From positions 1 to 64,000 of the forward strand of contig NZ_SSNH01000015.1 of NCBI RefSeq assembly GCF_005877005.1: 64,000 nt of DNA, in the 5' to 3' direction. Positions 54,484 through 62,085 of this stretch are shown here, in pieces. Source of the stretch: Sinomonas susongensis (lineage in GTDB: Bacteria > Actinomycetota > Actinomycetes > Actinomycetales > Micrococcaceae). Numbering within the stretch: the stretch's first letter is position 1; every line of letters starts with the position of its first letter. Made by a program: the position numbers and the translations under genes. The notes below the pieces were generated by a model. That model was not told the origin of the DNA. It saw only the letters and a program-made list of their open reading frames with translations, and did not search any database.

Positions 54484-57024
54484 TTGTTTGAGCAGGTCAC
54501 CGACCGCGTGCTGCGCTATGTCGCGCGCGATCTCGGAGTTCGGATCGTGGGGGCGCCGGGAAGCGGCCGGACCTCCGTTGCCAAGAGAGTCGTCGACGAG
54601 CTCGAGGGTCACGGGACGCGGGTGTACACAGTCTTCACCACGCCGTCGCTGGCCAACGTCCCGTTCGCCGGGATCGTCTCGATGGGGATCGACCTCCGCC
54701 CCCGGGCCGCGGGGATCCTCGGCATCGCGGACCTGCTCTCAGAGCATGTCTCACGCATCGGCCAGCGGCTCATCGTGGTCGATGACATCGAGAGCCTGGA
54801 CCGCGAGTCCCTCGCCGTCATCGACATCGTGCAGAGGCGGACCGAGGTGCCGCTCGTTGTCACCATGGGCGACGTGCCGTTCGAGTCCCGGACACCCGCC
54901 GTCGTCCTCGGCCGGTGGCCCGAAGCGACGGTGAGGCTCGCGCCGCTGCGCTATGAGCAGATCAACGCGCTCGTGCTCCAGATGCTGGGTTCTCCTGCCG
55001 AGGTGGACGTCGCCGCCCGCATCCTGGCGAAGTCCGGCGGCAACCTGCGCCTCGCCGTGCGCATCATCGAGACGGCAGTGCTGAGCGAGCGGCTCGTCCT
55101 CCGCGACGGGAAGTACGCGATGACGGGCGCCTCGCTCATGAACGAGCACCTCCACCCCGCCGTCGAGGCGATGCTCCACGGCTTGGGCCCGGACGAGTTC
55201 CGGGCCCTCACGACCATGGCCGTGCTCGGGCCCACACCCGTGTCGGAGCTTGTTGCCTCCGTGGGCGCGAACGTCCTCGACAGCCTTGAGCACCGCCGCC
55301 TCGTCTCGGCCGTGCCCGGCGCGGACGGGCAGCTCTTCGCGTCCGTCTTCCCCCCGGTCATCGAAGACTATCTTGCGGGCCATGTGCTGAGCTCCCGCAA
55401 GATCCTCCGGGACTCGTTGAGGGCCGGGCTCGAGGCGGTCCGGCCCGACGACGAGTTCCCGTCGTCGGACGGCTCCGCGGCGTCAGAGCTCGCCGCTCTG
55501 AGGGAGGAGCAGAGCGGAAGCCACGCCGCGACCGTGCGCTACTTCCACAAGCGGCTCGAAGCGGTCGAGCAGCTCTACTACACCGCCTGGGAGGCCGAGC
55601 GGACGATGTGCAACGCGGTGGCGTTCCTCCGCGTCTACTGGGGAGGCGCGATCGACCGGAACCGCATCCACCGAGTCTTCGAGCTCACTGATCCCACGGG
55701 GAGCGCCCCCGCGGACCGCCTGTTCTTCACCATGACGCGGGCCCTCTGGATGGTCATACACCGCAGTGACGTCGCCGGCGGCCTCGCGGTCCTGGAGGAG
55801 TTCGCGGAGGCCGAGCCCGACTGGGCCGAGGAGGCCCGCGCCTTCAGCCTGCTGGTCCGGGCCCAGCACACGAGGATGCCCGAAGACCTCGATGCGGAAT
55901 TCGCCCGGCTGCCGGTGCGTCAGTCCAGGAGCGGCGTCATCGCTGTGGCGCGCGGCCTGCTCGAGCTCTTCAGGCTCAAACCCGACGCAGCCCTGGCGGC
56001 CGTGGACGAAGCGGAGGGATTCGAGACCCTGCCCCGCTTCGAGCCCCTCATCCGGGGTCTGGCCCTCTTCGCAAGCGGACGCGTCGACGAGGCGATCGCG
56101 TACTCGCTCGAGCGGCGGCGTGCCGCTCTCCGCACCGTGGACCAGTTCACCCTCGTCACGCAGAGCTACGTGGCCTCGCTCGCGCTCCTGTACCGGGGCC
56201 TGTTCGACGAGGCCGAATACCTCATGGGGTGGGCCTTCTCGCTCAGGCGTCCGGGCTTCCTCCTCGGCTCGCTGTACAACGCGATGCTGCGCCTCTCGGC
56301 GCTTCGGGCGGATGCGGCGTCGTCGTCCCTCGGAGAGCAGGCCGCCGCGGCACCGGACGTCGGGCCCATGCCGGGGGTCGGCAAGGGTGTCTACGAGCTG
56401 GTTGCGCGGAAGCCGGCGAGCGCCGAAGCCTTCGACCAGCGCGCGAGCGCACTGCTCGCCGACCAGGAGGCCCACGGATTCGTCCTCGAGGCCGTCTACT
56501 CGGGTCTCTTTGCGCTATGCCTCCTCCCGACGCCGGGAGTGAAGAACCGGCTCGAGAGGATCCTGCGGGAACAGGGGATCACTTCCCACGACCAGCTCCT
56601 CCGCGTCGCCGGCGCCGTCCTCGAGGGCGACATCGCGGCGCTCGACCGGTTCCCTGATGAGTACGAGCCCGACGGAGACGCCTACCAGATCGCCATGCTC
56701 TTGCGCGGGGCCGTGCGGAAGCACCGCGTGAGCAGTCACGGAGGACCGGTCGTCGCGGCGATCGAGCGGGCCGCCGAGCAATTCATGATGCAGCAGCGGC
56801 CGCCGGGCCAGTTCATCGCGTTCGAGCCGGGGGTTCCATACCTGAGCCTCACCGATCGGGAACGGGAGATTGCCCTGCTCGCGGGCAGCCGCAGCAACCA
56901 GGAGATCGCCGACCAGCTCGGCCTGAGCATCCGGACCGTCGAGAGCCACATTTCGAATGCGCTGCGCAAGACCAACGCTGCATCACGCAAGGCGCTCTTC
57001 GAGCTCGTCCGTGGGGACCAGTAG
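54484..57024 (+). CDS. large ATPase/LuxR-type transcriptional regulator (LAL-like)
   Basis: An 846-residue regulator. The N-terminal P-loop ATPase has Walker A GAPGSGRTS (residues 23-31) and Walker B LIVVDD ending at Asp100-Asp101. The middle 500 residues are helical and TPR-like. The C-terminal LuxR HTH (residues about 787-840) carries LTDREREIALLAGSRSNQEIADQLGLS and RTVESHISNALRKTN. The layout is that of MalT/LAL regulators, which need ATP and an inducer to activate. The start is TTG 54484, the first possible start in frame, with a weak AAAGG 11 nt before it. The target is unknown. Confidence 0.85.
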   Translation: MFEQVTDRVLRYVARDLGVRIVGAPGSGRTSVAKRVVDELEGHGTRVYTVFTTPSLANVPFAGIVSMGIDLRPRAAGILGIADLLSEHVSRIGQRLIVVDDIESLDRESLAVIDIVQRRTEVPLVVTMGDVPFESRTPAVVLGRWPEATVRLAPLRYEQINALVLQMLGSPAEVDVAARILAKSGGNLRLAVRIIETAVLSERLVLRDGKYAMTGASLMNEHLHPAVEAMLHGLGPDEFRALTTMAVLGPTPVSELVASVGANVLDSLEHRRLVSAVPGADGQLFASVFPPVIEDYLAGHVLSSRKILRDSLRAGLEAVRPDDEFPSSDGSAASELAALREEQSGSHAATVRYFHKRLEAVEQLYYTAWEAERTMCNAVAFLRVYWGGAIDRNRIHRVFELTDPTGSAPADRLFFTMTRALWMVIHRSDVAGGLAVLEEFAEAEPDWAEEARAFSLLVRAQHTRMPEDLDAEFARLPVRQSRSGVIAVARGLLELFRLKPDAALAAVDEAEGFETLPRFEPLIRGLALFASGRVDEAIAYSLERRRAALRTVDQFTLVTQSYVASLALLYRGLFDEAEYLMGWAFSLRRPGFLLGSLYNAMLRLSALRADAASSSLGEQAAAAPDVGPMPGVGKGVYELVARKPASAEAFDQRASALLADQEAHGFVLEAVYSGLFALCLLPTPGVKNRLERILREQGITSHDQLLRVAGAVLEGDIAALDRFPDEYEPDGDAYQIAMLLRGAVRKHRVSSHGGPVVAAIERAAEQFMMQQRPPGQFIAFEPGVPYLSLTDREREIALLAGSRSNQEIADQLGLSIRTVESHISNALRKTNAASRKALFELVRGDQ

Positions 57025-57215
57025 GCCGCGTCCAACGGCGCGCACTGAGGGGTGCCAGACCGTCGGCACGGAGACGTTACTTGTCGACCACGGACCCGCT
57101 CCTCACCGCGTCTAGCCTGACTGAAGGCCGTGGCTACTTGTTGCGGATTGGCGCTGGTACGGGCAGGGGGTGCCCGTCGCGCTCCGCGACGCCGGGGGAA
57201 GCAGCACGGCCGGAT

Positions 57216-57267
57216 GCGCGCCCGAGGTGCCTCGTTGGGGGACGAAGATCAAGGCACCCGGGCGCGC
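57216..57267. other. strong inverted repeat, 16-17 bp arms
   Basis: GCGCGCCCGAGGTGCCT at 57216-57232 pairs with AGGCACCCGGGCGCGC at 57252-57267 with one unpaired base; the loop is 19 nt. It is followed at 57278-57300 by another stem (GGACCTCCA with TGGAAGGTCC) and at 57299-57314 by CCGCTC/GAGCGG. Confidence 0.6.
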
Positions 57268-57334
57268 TTCCATTGCTGGACCTCCAGAAGTGGAAGGTCC
57301 GCTCATGCGAGCGGGACGCCTCGGCTCCTGAAAG

Positions 57335-57371
57335 CGTGAAGGCCCCGCGGCGATGCCGCGGAGCCTTCACG
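57335..57371. terminator. 17-bp hairpin, terminator-like
   Basis: CGTGAAGGCCCCGCGGC at 57335-57351 pairs with 57355-57371 (one mismatch, 3-nt loop). On the minus strand it is followed by CTTTC, so it may stop transcription coming from the hypothetical gene at 57559-58221. On the plus strand it closes the hairpin series. Confidence 0.62.
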
Positions 57372-57558
57372 AGGATCAGATCTTCCTGAACAAGTTAGGA
57401 GCGCCGAACCGGGAGCGCCTCTCGGCGGAAGGCCGCTCGAAGCGGCTAAAAGTTGGAGCCCGGGGCTACCGCGGTCCGACGCCACGACCCAGTCTTCTAC
57501 GGGCCTTCGCGGGAGTCAACCTTGACTCGGCCGGGGAGCAGGAGCTAGCGCCCCTCGG

Positions 57559-58221
57559 CTAGTCGAGCTGGCCCCGCCGCCACGCCTTCGCCGAGGCCTC
57601 GAGGTCCTCGGCGGTCTTGACGAGCTGGTGGGCGTTCCTGGTGAGCTTCGTCGCCTGCTGGGCGTTGCCCCATTCGGCGCTGTCGGCCAGCTTCGCCTGG
57701 CCGAGGGCAACCACGCGGCAGAAGGCTGCCGAGCGTTCGAGCGCGACGTCGAAGTCGCCGTCGAACGCACCCGAGAGGATGGCATCCGCCATGACCGTCA
57801 GCTCATCGGCTCCGGGCGGCTCCGCGACGCCGGCAACAGCGTGCGAGACCTGCGCCGTGTCCTTCCCCGCCTTGAAGTAGACCGAGATGCGCTCGGGGTC
57901 GCTGCGCGTCGCGGCTCGGAGCGCATACAGGCGCCATAGGGCGCCGGGAAGCGATCGGGCAGGGCTCTCGGCCCACATCTCAGCGATGGCGTCGAGGCCC
58001 TGCTCGTCCGCGAGCCGGACGAGCCGCCGGGTGATCTCGGGGTCGTCGCTCTCGCGTCCGCGCCGGACGAGGGCCTGCGCGGCGAGGTGCGCAGCCTCCG
58101 AGACGCGCGCGGGGTCCGCTCCACCTGCAAAAGGCTCGAAGTCGAGGGGTGCGAAGGGCTTCGGCTTGTGCGGCCTCACTGGACCAGTGCCGTTTCCGGG
58201 ACCTCCTGGATGCTCGCTCAT
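57559..58221 (-). CDS. hypothetical actinobacterial helical protein
   Basis: A 220-residue soluble protein without a recognised domain. The first 45 residues are Pro/Gly-rich; the rest is mostly helical, Ala/Arg/Leu-rich (EAAHLAAQALVRRG, ITRRLVRLADEQGLDAIAEMW, ALWRLYALRAATRSDPERIS). Similar proteins in Arthrobacter relatives have, as far as I recall, been mislabelled as RNA polymerase subunits; nothing here supports that. A TACCGT box lies 7 nt before the ATG. It is divergent from tRNA-Lys. Confidence 0.75.
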   Translation of the reverse strand: MSEHPGGPGNGTGPVRPHKPKPFAPLDFEPFAGGADPARVSEAAHLAAQALVRRGRESDDPEITRRLVRLADEQGLDAIAEMWAESPARSLPGALWRLYALRAATRSDPERISVYFKAGKDTAQVSHAVAGVAEPPGADELTVMADAILSGAFDGDFDVALERSAAFCRVVALGQAKLADSAEWGNAQQATKLTRNAHQLVKTAEDLEASAKAWRRGQLD

Positions 58222-58228
58222 GCCAAGT

Positions 58229-58234
58229 ACGGTA
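58229..58234 (-). promoter_or_regulatory. TACCGT -10 box of the hypothetical gene
   Basis: On the minus strand TACCGT ends 7 nt before the ATG at 58221, again without a ribosome-binding site. Confidence 0.35.
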
Positions 58235-58332
58235 CTCCTGTTGCCTGCGGGTGCCCACGCTGGCCCCCTGCAGCGAAGAGTGCTGTGCGCGCCGCTGCGC
58301 TAGAGTACTGAGTGCACGGTCTGTGACGGTAG

Positions 58333-58408
58333 GGGCCTTTAGCTCAGTTGGTAGAGCAGCGGACTTTTAATCCGCGGGTCGTGGGTTCGAGCCCCACAGG
58401 GCCCACCA
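58333..58408 (+). tRNA. tRNA-Lys(TTT)
   Basis: A complete 76-nt tRNA. The acceptor arms GGGCCTT and AGGGCCC pair (one G-T). TAGCTCAGTTGGTAGAGC is the D arm. The anticodon stem GCGGA/TCCGC holds the loop CTTTTAA with anticodon TTT. The T arm is GTGGG-TTCGAGC-CCCAC. Discriminator A is followed by an encoded CCA (58406-58408). No second copy of its 3' end was found downstream within the window, so there is no sign of an integrated element at this site. Confidence 0.97.
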
Positions 58409-58498
58409 GACCGCTCTTGTGAAAACCCGGACTGAGAGAATCCAGTGGGGTCTGAGAATCCCCGCGTGAGACGTCAACGCGTGGGGTAGAACCCACCC

Positions 58499-59053
58499 AT
58501 GAAGACTGCCTTACTCGTCATCGACATGGAGAACGCCTTCTTCGAGAACGCTGCCCTGGCTGCACAGCGGGACCGCCTCGTGGGGGCGTGCAACGAGCTC
58601 ATCGCCGCGGCGCGCGAGAGTGACGCGCGGATCCTCCTGCTGCGGACGGAGCACGAGCGGGATCGCTCGACGTGGACGCTTTCGATGCTCGACGACGAAC
58701 AGGGCTTCGCCTTCCACGGCACGGAGCAGGCGGAGCTGCTTCCCGAACTCGACACGGCGGGACTTCCGCAGCTCGTCAAGCGACGAGACAGTGCCTTCTG
58801 GGGCACTGACCTCTTCCAGCGGCTGCACACGTGGGAGGTGGAGCAGCTGCTCCTTGCGGGCGTCTCGACGCATCTGTGCCTCGCCCAGACGGCTTCCGAC
58901 GCCTACGCGCACAACTTCCGTGTGGCCTTCGCGGGGGACGCGATGGGAGCCGAGTCTCCCGACCGCGCAGACGCCATGCTCGACGTCCTGCTCAAGGAAT
59001 ACCGGCAGGCCAAGCTCACGCAGGAGGAGGCGCTCGCACTCCTGCGAGGCTGA
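58499..59053 (+). CDS. isochorismatase-family cysteine hydrolase
   Basis: A 184-residue hydrolase. The catalytic triad of the family is present: Asp9 in LLVIDMENAFF, the lysine near residue 94 in LVKRRDSAFW, and Cys127 in GVSTHLCLAQTASDA. Members include isochorismatases, nicotinamidases and N-carbamoyl hydrolases; with cysteine in the triad, an amidase-type reaction on a small substrate is likely. A GTGGGG-rich leader with a possible hairpin lies between tRNA-Lys and this gene. Confidence 0.9.
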   Translation: MKTALLVIDMENAFFENAALAAQRDRLVGACNELIAAARESDARILLLRTEHERDRSTWTLSMLDDEQGFAFHGTEQAELLPELDTAGLPQLVKRRDSAFWGTDLFQRLHTWEVEQLLLAGVSTHLCLAQTASDAYAHNFRVAFAGDAMGAESPDRADAMLDVLLKEYRQAKLTQEEALALLRG

Positions 59054-59071
59054 CGGTCAGCACGTGCCGGT

Positions 59072-59476
59072 TCACGGGAGCCTCGAGGTCGAGGCGGCAA
59101 GGGCGGTGCGCTCGACGTCGGTAAGGGCTGCGAGAAGGTCGCGCACGACGTCGACCGTCACCCAGAGCTCCTCCGCGAGTTCGTCGGGGTGCTGGGTCCA
59201 GCGGTAGGCCTCGACGAGGAGCTCGAACGGAACGAGCCGCCGCGCGGTTTCCTCCCTCACCCTCCGCTCGACACGCGGGCCCTGACAGCTCGTGTGCCCG
59301 TGCTCGAGGTGCACGAGCTCATGCGTGAGCGCACAGCGGCGCTCTGCCTGCTGGAGGCGCTTGTCGAGCCAGATTCGGCGGCGTCCATCGGTGCGGGCCG
59401 GGGCGCCGTCCGGCATGACGATGAAGTGCAGGGTTACGTGAGTCAGTTCGCGCAGTGCCCCCCAAGGACTGAACAC
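59072..59476 (-). CDS. ImmA/IrrE-like metallopeptidase domain protein
   Basis: A 134-residue protein with a zinc-peptidase motif, His52-Glu53-x2-His56 in LTHELVHLEHGH, followed by further acidic residues. The preceding RRRIWLDKRLQQAERRCALTHELVH fits the ImmA/IrrE (DUF955) pattern. Such peptidases cleave or inactivate a partner HTH repressor in mobile-element immunity and stress systems. It starts with GTG and lies downstream of an HTH regulator gene on the same strand, 83 bp away, which is the usual ImmR-ImmA order. C-terminal residues look helical and uncharacterised. Confidence 0.8.
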   Translation of the reverse strand: MFSPWGALRELTHVTLHFIVMPDGAPARTDGRRRIWLDKRLQQAERRCALTHELVHLEHGHTSCQGPRVERRVREETARRLVPFELLVEAYRWTQHPDELAEELWVTVDVVRDLLAALTDVERTALAASTSRLP

Positions 59477-59559
59477 GAGGCCAGACTAGAGACCGGGGCC
59501 GACATTCCCAGCCGGGAGACCGCCCACTCTCTTCCGGTCGATCATTCCCCCTCGGCCGC

Positions 59560-60066
59560 TCACTCCTTTTCGCCGGGCCCCTGCGGCTCTTCGCCCCGTT
59601 CTGACCACTCGCGCTCGCGTTCGAGGTGCCCGTCCGGTCCGCTGTAGGCCGCGAGGCGCTGCCACGACGGCGGGAGGGCCTCGCCGTCGTTCGTCACGGC
59701 GAGCGGCTCCAACGCCCTCCGGTTGAGGTCGACGAGGGCGCGCAGCATCTCGATCGCCGCGCGGCGAGCCTTGGGCGGGAGGTTGTCGACACCGGGCGGG
59801 AGCTCGTCCGCGAACGGGGGTCCGGGAACTGGTTGGCCGGCCGCGGTGAACGCGACGTCGTCGGTCACGCCTGCGAGCCAGGCGATCGCCCGGATCGTAC
59901 TCGGGCGCGGCTTCGACTTGTACGTGCCCTGCCGGATCGCATTGATGGTCGTGACAGTGATCTTGAAGCCCTCCGCTTCCGCGATCTCCGCGAGGCGCAG
60001 GCCGGAGGCATCGCGCTTCGCTGCGGCGGCCTCGACCAAGTCGCGCAGGCTCAACGGCTCGTTCAC
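59560..60066 (-). CDS. XRE-like helix-turn-helix regulator
   Basis: About 168 residues. The N-terminal HTH reads LRDLVEAAAAKRDASGLRLAEIAEAEGFKITVTTINAIRQG, followed by RPSTIRAIAWLAGVTDDVAFTAAG, the helix 5 region of XRE/lambda-repressor-type domains. The C-terminal half is proline- and glutamate-rich. GTG 60066 is preferred with GAGGAG upstream; TTG 60102 and GTG 60099 are alternatives. Probable repressor partner of the ImmA-like peptidase downstream, divergent from a second small HTH regulator. Confidence 0.8.
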   Translation of the reverse strand: MNEPLSLRDLVEAAAAKRDASGLRLAEIAEAEGFKITVTTINAIRQGTYKSKPRPSTIRAIAWLAGVTDDVAFTAAGQPVPGPPFADELPPGVDNLPPKARRAAIEMLRALVDLNRRALEPLAVTNDGEALPPSWQRLAAYSGPDGHLEREREWSERGEEPQGPGEKE

Positions 60067-60119
60067 GGGCTCGGCTCTCTCCTCATGCGTGCGACACACC
60101 AATAGGCAACAACCTACAC

Positions 60120-60208
60120 ACTCATCCTGCCCGGAATGGAGCGGGCTGAACCGCTTGTATACTCAACAAGTAGTTGACAGTTCGCTTAATTTAACTTGTA
60201 GGATGAGT
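60120..60208. promoter_or_regulatory. divergent control region with nested inverted repeats
   Basis: ACTCATCCT at 60120-60128 and AGGATGAGT at 60200-60208 are exact inverted repeats framing the region. Inside are CTTGT (60154-60158), ACAAG (60166-60170) and CTTGT (60195-60199) half-sites. A perfect -35 TTGACA lies at 60174-60179, and TAGGAT at 60199-60204 could be the -10 (19-nt spacer) for the plus-strand HTH gene. The region is also AT-rich, which marks it as an operator area. Confidence 0.6.
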
Positions 60209-60264
60209 CCCGGGTGTGGGGACCCTGCCGTTGGGTCCCGGCGACCATCCGGAAGGAGAGCCGC

Positions 60265-60570
60265 ATGAAGGTGAAGGACCCGGCGATGCTGCGGAGATGG
60301 CGGAGGCAGGAGAATCTCTCCCAGGCGCAGCTCGCGTTCCTGGTGAATCGCTCGCAGACCACGATCCATCTGCTCGAGACGGGCGGCATGTGCAGGCTGA
60401 GCGAAGGGCTCGCCATCGCGCTCGCGGTACGGCTCAAGCGGCCATGGGACGAGCTTTTCGAGCTCGAGGAGAATGAGAGGCTCAGCCGCGGGGCCAGGCG
60501 ACGCGCCCGGCTGGACACCGCGCAGGCCCCGCCCCCCGTGGCGAGCGTCTCCTTGGAAGGCGGCCCCTAG
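60265..60570 (+). CDS. small XRE-family HTH protein
   Basis: A 101-residue regulator beginning MKVKDPAMLRRWRRQENLSQAQLAFLVNRSQTTIHLLETG, a classic XRE helix-turn-helix of the type common in actinobacterial phages and accessory regions. The C terminus is arginine-rich then disordered. GGAAGGAG precedes the ATG. Divergent from the other HTH gene; the shared control region suggests mutual or autoregulation. It converges on the dodecin gene, overlapping it by 4 bp. Confidence 0.85.
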   Translation: MKVKDPAMLRRWRRQENLSQAQLAFLVNRSQTTIHLLETGGMCRLSEGLAIALAVRLKRPWDELFELEENERLSRGARRRARLDTAQAPPPVASVSLEGGP

Positions 60571-60776
60571 CGCTCGAGGCGGAAGCCGATCTTGATGGTG
60601 ACCTGCCAGTCGGCAACGCCGCCGTCCTCGATGTGGCCGCGAACCGACTTGATCTCGAACCAGTCCAGGTTCCGCAGCGTTTGGGATGCGGTTTCGATGG
60701 CGTTGCGGACCGCCTGGTCGACGCCGTCAGGGGAGGTCCCGACGATCTCGGAAACGCTATAGGTGTGCCCTGCCAT
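60567..60776 (-). CDS. dodecin
   Basis: A 69-residue dodecin, the flavin-storing dodecameric protein. SVSEIVGTSPDGVDQAVRNAIETASQTLRNLDWFEIKSVRGHIEDG contains the conserved tryptophan that stacks on the flavin, and the rest (VADWQVTIKIGFRLE) is the standard C-terminal strand. GGAGGAA precedes the ATG. It probably buffers riboflavin or FMN and limits light damage. Confidence 0.95.
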   Translation of the reverse strand: MAGHTYSVSEIVGTSPDGVDQAVRNAIETASQTLRNLDWFEIKSVRGHIEDGGVADWQVTIKIGFRLER

Positions 60777-60834
60777 GATTCCTCCTGACGTTGAGGGGCC
60801 ACGATGGCCCGACGGGTGATGGCAGACTATCGCC

Positions 60835-61671
60835 GTGACCATGCCATGGCCAGAGCCGGCCCAGCCGTCCGGGGGGGACTCTCCGGACCCGCTTGTCGCG
60901 CGGCTCCGCGCCGCCGGATGCGTTTTCGCGGAAGACGAGGCGCGCCTTCTGCGGGAGGCTGGGGGCGACGACGACGCCCGACTCGAGGCGATGGTACAGC
61001 GGCGCGCTGGGGGAGAGCCGCTCGAGTACGTCCTCGGGTGGGCGGAGTTCGGGGGCCTCCGCATCGGCGTGGCGCAAGGCGTCTTCGTGCCCAGGCGGCG
61101 AAGCGGGCTTCTCGCGCGGGAGGCGGCAACTCTTGCGGGAGCAGTATCGGGCCGGCCCGCCGTCGTCGTCGACCTCTGCTGCGGGAGCGGCGCGATCGGG
61201 GCGTTCGTGGCCCACGCCGTCCCCGGCACTGCGCTCTACGCGGCAGACCTCGACCCGATTGCGGTCGACGTCGCTTCGGCGAACATTGCCCCCTACGGAG
61301 GGCGGGCCTTCGCCGGAGACCTCTACGACGCGCTTCCACGCGAGATCAGGGGACGCATCGACATCCTCGCCGTCAATGCGCCCTACGTGCCCCACGAGGC
61401 AATCGCCCTCATGCCGCCCGAAGCGCGCGACTACGAGCCGCTCGCGGCGCTCGACGGCGGCGAGGACGGCCTCTCGGTCCAGCGCCGCGTCGTCAGGGGT
61501 GCGGCGGAATGGCTCGCGCCAGGGGGCACACTCATGATCGAGACAAGCCAGCACCAGTCGCCCGCCACGGCAGCTCTGTTCGGTGCCGCCGGCCTCACCG
61601 CCCGAATCGTGCGAGATGCCGAGATCGGGGGAACGATAGTAAAAGGACACCCGATGCAAGGAGCCCCATGA
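60835..61671 (+). CDS. PrmC-related N5-glutamine methyltransferase
   Basis: A 278-residue SAM-dependent methyltransferase resembling PrmC/HemK. Motif I is VVDLCCGSGAIGAFVA, and the catalytic loop reads NAPYVPHEA, whereas true PrmC has NPPY. This variant marks a separate actinobacterial group annotated as putative protein N5-glutamine methyltransferase, so release factors may not be the substrate. Start GTG 60835 (ATG 60841 possible). Its stop overlaps the next start (ATGA). Confidence 0.85.
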   Translation: MTMPWPEPAQPSGGDSPDPLVARLRAAGCVFAEDEARLLREAGGDDDARLEAMVQRRAGGEPLEYVLGWAEFGGLRIGVAQGVFVPRRRSGLLAREAATLAGAVSGRPAVVVDLCCGSGAIGAFVAHAVPGTALYAADLDPIAVDVASANIAPYGGRAFAGDLYDALPREIRGRIDILAVNAPYVPHEAIALMPPEARDYEPLAALDGGEDGLSVQRRVVRGAAEWLAPGGTLMIETSQHQSPATAALFGAAGLTARIVRDAEIGGTIVKGHPMQGAP

Positions 61672-62057
61672 GCCAGCAGCCTCCGTCTCCGTCTTCGCCC
61701 CAGGAACCGATCCCCGGTCAGAATCCGACCCCTCGCCCGAGCCAGCCGCCTCGAGACACTGGCCGGACGGCGACACCGCAGACGACAGGCACGGAGCCTC
61801 CTGTGACGCGGGCAGGAGTGGTCTGGGCCGCGGTCGTCGTCGCGCTCGTCGTCCTCATCCTGCTGATCGTGTTCTTCCTGCAGAACCAGGACACGGTGCG
61901 AGTGCAGTTCCTCGGCCTCGACGGGTACGTTCCCCTCGGTCTCGCGCTCTTCATCGCAGCTGTTGCGGGCGGCGTCCTGGTCGCCGTTGCCGGGGCGGTC
62001 CGTATCCTGCAGCTGCGCATGCTGGCCCGCCGGGCGCGGCGGGCGACCAAGCCCTAG
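61668..62057 (+). CDS. LapA-like (DUF1049) membrane protein
   Basis: A 129-residue protein. The first 45 residues are proline/glutamine-rich and disordered. Two helices follow (about residues 48-70 and 85-108) with the LapA hallmark FFLQNQDTVRVQFLG between them, and a basic C-terminal tail. LapA-domain proteins help assemble the envelope in E. coli; in actinobacteria the role is unknown. Translationally coupled to the methyltransferase gene through ATGA, with AAGGAG upstream. Confidence 0.85.
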   Translation: MSQQPPSPSSPQEPIPGQNPTPRPSQPPRDTGRTATPQTTGTEPPVTRAGVVWAAVVVALVVLILLIVFFLQNQDTVRVQFLGLDGYVPLGLALFIAAVAGGVLVAVAGAVRILQLRMLARRARRATKP

Positions 62058-62085
62058 CGGCGCCTTGGCCGGCCGCCGCCGGCGG

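Larger units (their letters stand above)
57025..57558. other. 534-bp non-coding, hairpin-rich region
   Basis: Between the convergent LuxR-type gene and a hypothetical gene. No open frame looks like protein. It contains several consecutive inverted repeats (57216-57371, see separate entries) and a 7-bp pair GAGTCAA/TTGACTC at 57513-57528. This is far more structure than a simple terminator needs. It might encode a small RNA, but no family was recognised. Confidence 0.5.

Noticed and set aside
57081-57389. 102-codon open frame in the non-coding region after the LuxR gene
   Set aside because: It runs through the hairpin series, has no ribosome-binding site and reads as a Ser/Arg/Pro mix without domain character.
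58333-60570. integrated element at tRNA-Lys with the HTH/ImmA-like genes as cargo
   Set aside because: No integrase and no direct repeat of the tRNA 3' end was seen downstream, and the following genes (dodecin, methyltransferase, fabF) look chromosomal.
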